From Mariniflexile jejuense (GTDB lineage Bacteria > Bacteroidota > Bacteroidia > Flavobacteriales > Flavobacteriaceae): a stretch of DNA of 64,000 bases. Under the pieces are notes generated by a model that ran no database searches, was not told the DNA's origin, and saw only the letters and a program-made list of their open reading frames with translations. The stretch spans positions 310,001 to 374,000 of the forward strand of contig NZ_JBHTJI010000042.1 of NCBI RefSeq assembly GCF_042675665.1, given 5' to 3'. Each line of letters opens with the position of its first letter. Positions within the stretch are counted from its first letter, which is position 1. The position numbers were made by a program, and so were the translations under genes. This document shows positions 63,241 to 64,000 of the stretch, piece after piece.

Positions 63241-63551
63241 TATTAAAAGGAGAAAACACTGTTTTCGGGTATTTGGCTCACCACCTTTTTTAATATCTCA
63301 TATTCCTCCGATATATCCTTTAATTGTTTCTTTAATAGGGCGCTATTTCTTTTTGTCCATATGTTAATTTTGGAACGCCTCTACCTGGAAAACTGTTCTT
63401 ACCATAATCTTGGGATTCACGTCGCCAACGATGTAATAGGAGTAAGTAATGTCAATTCTTCACAAACTTATTTAACATGACCTCGGGTATAGCTTAATTC
63501 TACTGCCTTTAGCTTAAATGATGCTCTATAATTTCTGTTTCTTTTTTTCAT
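63230..63551 (-). pseudogene. IS3-family orfA, broken
   Basis: The start MKKRNRNYRASFKLKAVELS followed by SYTRGHVK ends at an in-frame TAA. The remainder (CEEL, then WRRESQDYGKNSFPGRG and KKQLKDISEEYEILKK) continues in shifted frames. It is the helix-turn-helix and leucine-zipper half of an IS3-type element. Confidence 0.8.
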
Positions 63552-63604
63552 AATTCAAAGTTTATTTATGTAACTCTAAATCTCACAACTTTTTGTTCAG
63601 TACA

Positions 63605-63793
63605 ATATAGTAACTCCAAACCAAAAAACGCTCGAAATTACTCCAGTTAAATAAAATTAAGGTTTGCAGAAATGTGAGCCTTTTTTTAACTCATATATTT
63701 AGTGAGTAAAGCCACAGATAAACCACTATAAATAATGCGAGCCTAAAAATAGGCTAATTCTTAAAAAGTGGGCAAATTGTGGGCAAATGATAA
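63605..63793. other. Gene-free stretch next to the tRNA, with direct repeats
   Basis: No gene is seen. It contains a small hairpin AGCCTAAAAATAGGCT (63740-63755) and the sequence GTGGGCAAAT twice (63768-63777 and 63779-63788). Such repeats beside a tRNA gene resemble integrase arm-type binding sites. Confidence 0.45.
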
Positions 63794-63826
63794 AAACAAA
63801 AAGGGCTTCAATCTCTTGAAACCCTT
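63794..63826 (-). terminator. Terminator of tRNA-Arg
   Basis: Read on the minus strand, AAGGGTTTCAA and TTGAAGCCCTT form a stem with a GAGA loop and one mismatch, followed by T residues. It lies about 12 bases after the tRNA 3' end. Confidence 0.8.
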
Positions 63827-63837
63827 GTAAACATTAG

Positions 63838-63911
63838 TGACCTCGACTGGATTCAAACCAGTAACCTCTTGAGCCGTAATCAAGTGCGCTATTCAGTTGC
63901 GCCACGAGGCC
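63838..63911 (-). tRNA. tRNA-Arg(ACG)
   Basis: 74 bases read on the minus strand. Acceptor GGCCTCG pairs with CGAGGTC (one G-T pair), D-arm GCGCAACTGAATAGCGC, anticodon stem CTTGA/TCAAG around the loop TTACGGC with anticodon ACG, T-arm ACTGG TTTGAATCC-type loop CCAGT, and discriminator A. CCA is not encoded. The 3' end matches the sequence at 55268-55280. Confidence 0.93.
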
Positions 63912-63924
63912 ATTTTTGTGGGTG

Positions 63925-63956
63925 CAAATATAGTATTTTTATTAAAACTTCACCAA
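63925..63956 (-). promoter_or_regulatory. Promoter of tRNA-Arg
   Basis: Read on the minus strand: TTG (63954-63956), 21 bases, TATATTTG (63925-63932). It matches the Bacteroidota consensus and lies 14 bases before the tRNA 5' end. Confidence 0.75.
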
Positions 63957-64000
63957 TTTTTTTTAAAATTTGTAATTCATTACTTTTACAACCTCTAAGC

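Larger units (their letters stand above)
62311..63604 (-). mobile_element. Degenerate IS3-family (IS150-like) insertion sequence
   Basis: About 1.3 kb with imperfect terminal repeats sharing GAGATTTA (left about 62340, right about 63582) and an outer TGTACTGAAC on the right side. It encodes, on the minus strand, a disrupted orfA and orfB. Multiple stops and frame breaks show that it is inactive. Confidence 0.82.

Overview
This window is chromosomal DNA of a Bacteroidota bacterium, almost certainly a member of the Flavobacteriaceae. The evidence is low G+C, -7 promoter boxes of the TAnnTTTG type, a T9SS sorting-tail protein, a CarboxypepD_reg-like/plug TonB-dependent receptor, a type III glutamine synthetase, an IcmF-type fused mutase, a DUF4295-rpmG-rpmB cluster and Flavobacteriaceae-type small proteins. 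Genus and species cannot be fixed from the sequence alone.

Positions 1-19.6 kb are mostly housekeeping: the ribosomal L28/L33 cluster, cinA, an Hpt-domain protein, an FAH-family hydrolase, an exonuclease, a 2-oxoacid dehydrogenase E2, a glycosyltransferase and recR (all minus strand), then a sodium/solute symporter, a TonB-dependent receptor, fabH, htpG, an FKBP isomerase, a MOSC protein, a dihydrouridine synthase and a cobalamin-type radical SAM protein. Positions 19.7-22.5 kb hold an AT-rich two-gene unit, a superfamily I helicase overlapping by one base with a DUF2290-like partner. It looks acquired and is the best candidate here for an undescribed (possibly defence) module. Positions 22.7-31 kb carry a bestrophin, a DEAD-box helicase, an ECF sigma/anti-sigma-like pair divergent from a DUF6249 gene with two matched ECF-type promoters between them, a VanX-like dipeptidase, a DoxX-like protein, a SpoU methyltransferase, an M48 protease and a Crp/Fnr regulator.

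Positions 31-55 kb hold a B12-dependent fused acyl-CoA mutase with a short repeat read in frame, purU, a DUF4197 lipoprotein whose 3' end is duplicated around a small gene, pyrF, prfA, a B12-dependent ribonucleotide reductase, an AIR-synthase-like protein, divergent GSIII and GSII glutamine synthetases, a Na/Ca exchanger, a BlaI/M56 regulatory pair behind a promoter with two operator-like inverted repeats, and a secreted endonuclease I.

Positions 55.3-63.9 kb read as an eroded genomic island at tRNA-Arg(ACG). A 13-bp copy of the tRNA 3' end lies at 55268, and the cargo is a propeller/AraC regulator and two GH43-type glycosidase genes, followed by a degenerate IS3-family element and GTGGGCAAAT repeats beside the tRNA. 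No integrase and no SusC/SusD pair are present. Short intergenic repeats (heptamer arrays, REP-like hairpins, an 81-bp inverted-repeat element) are scattered through the rest of the window.
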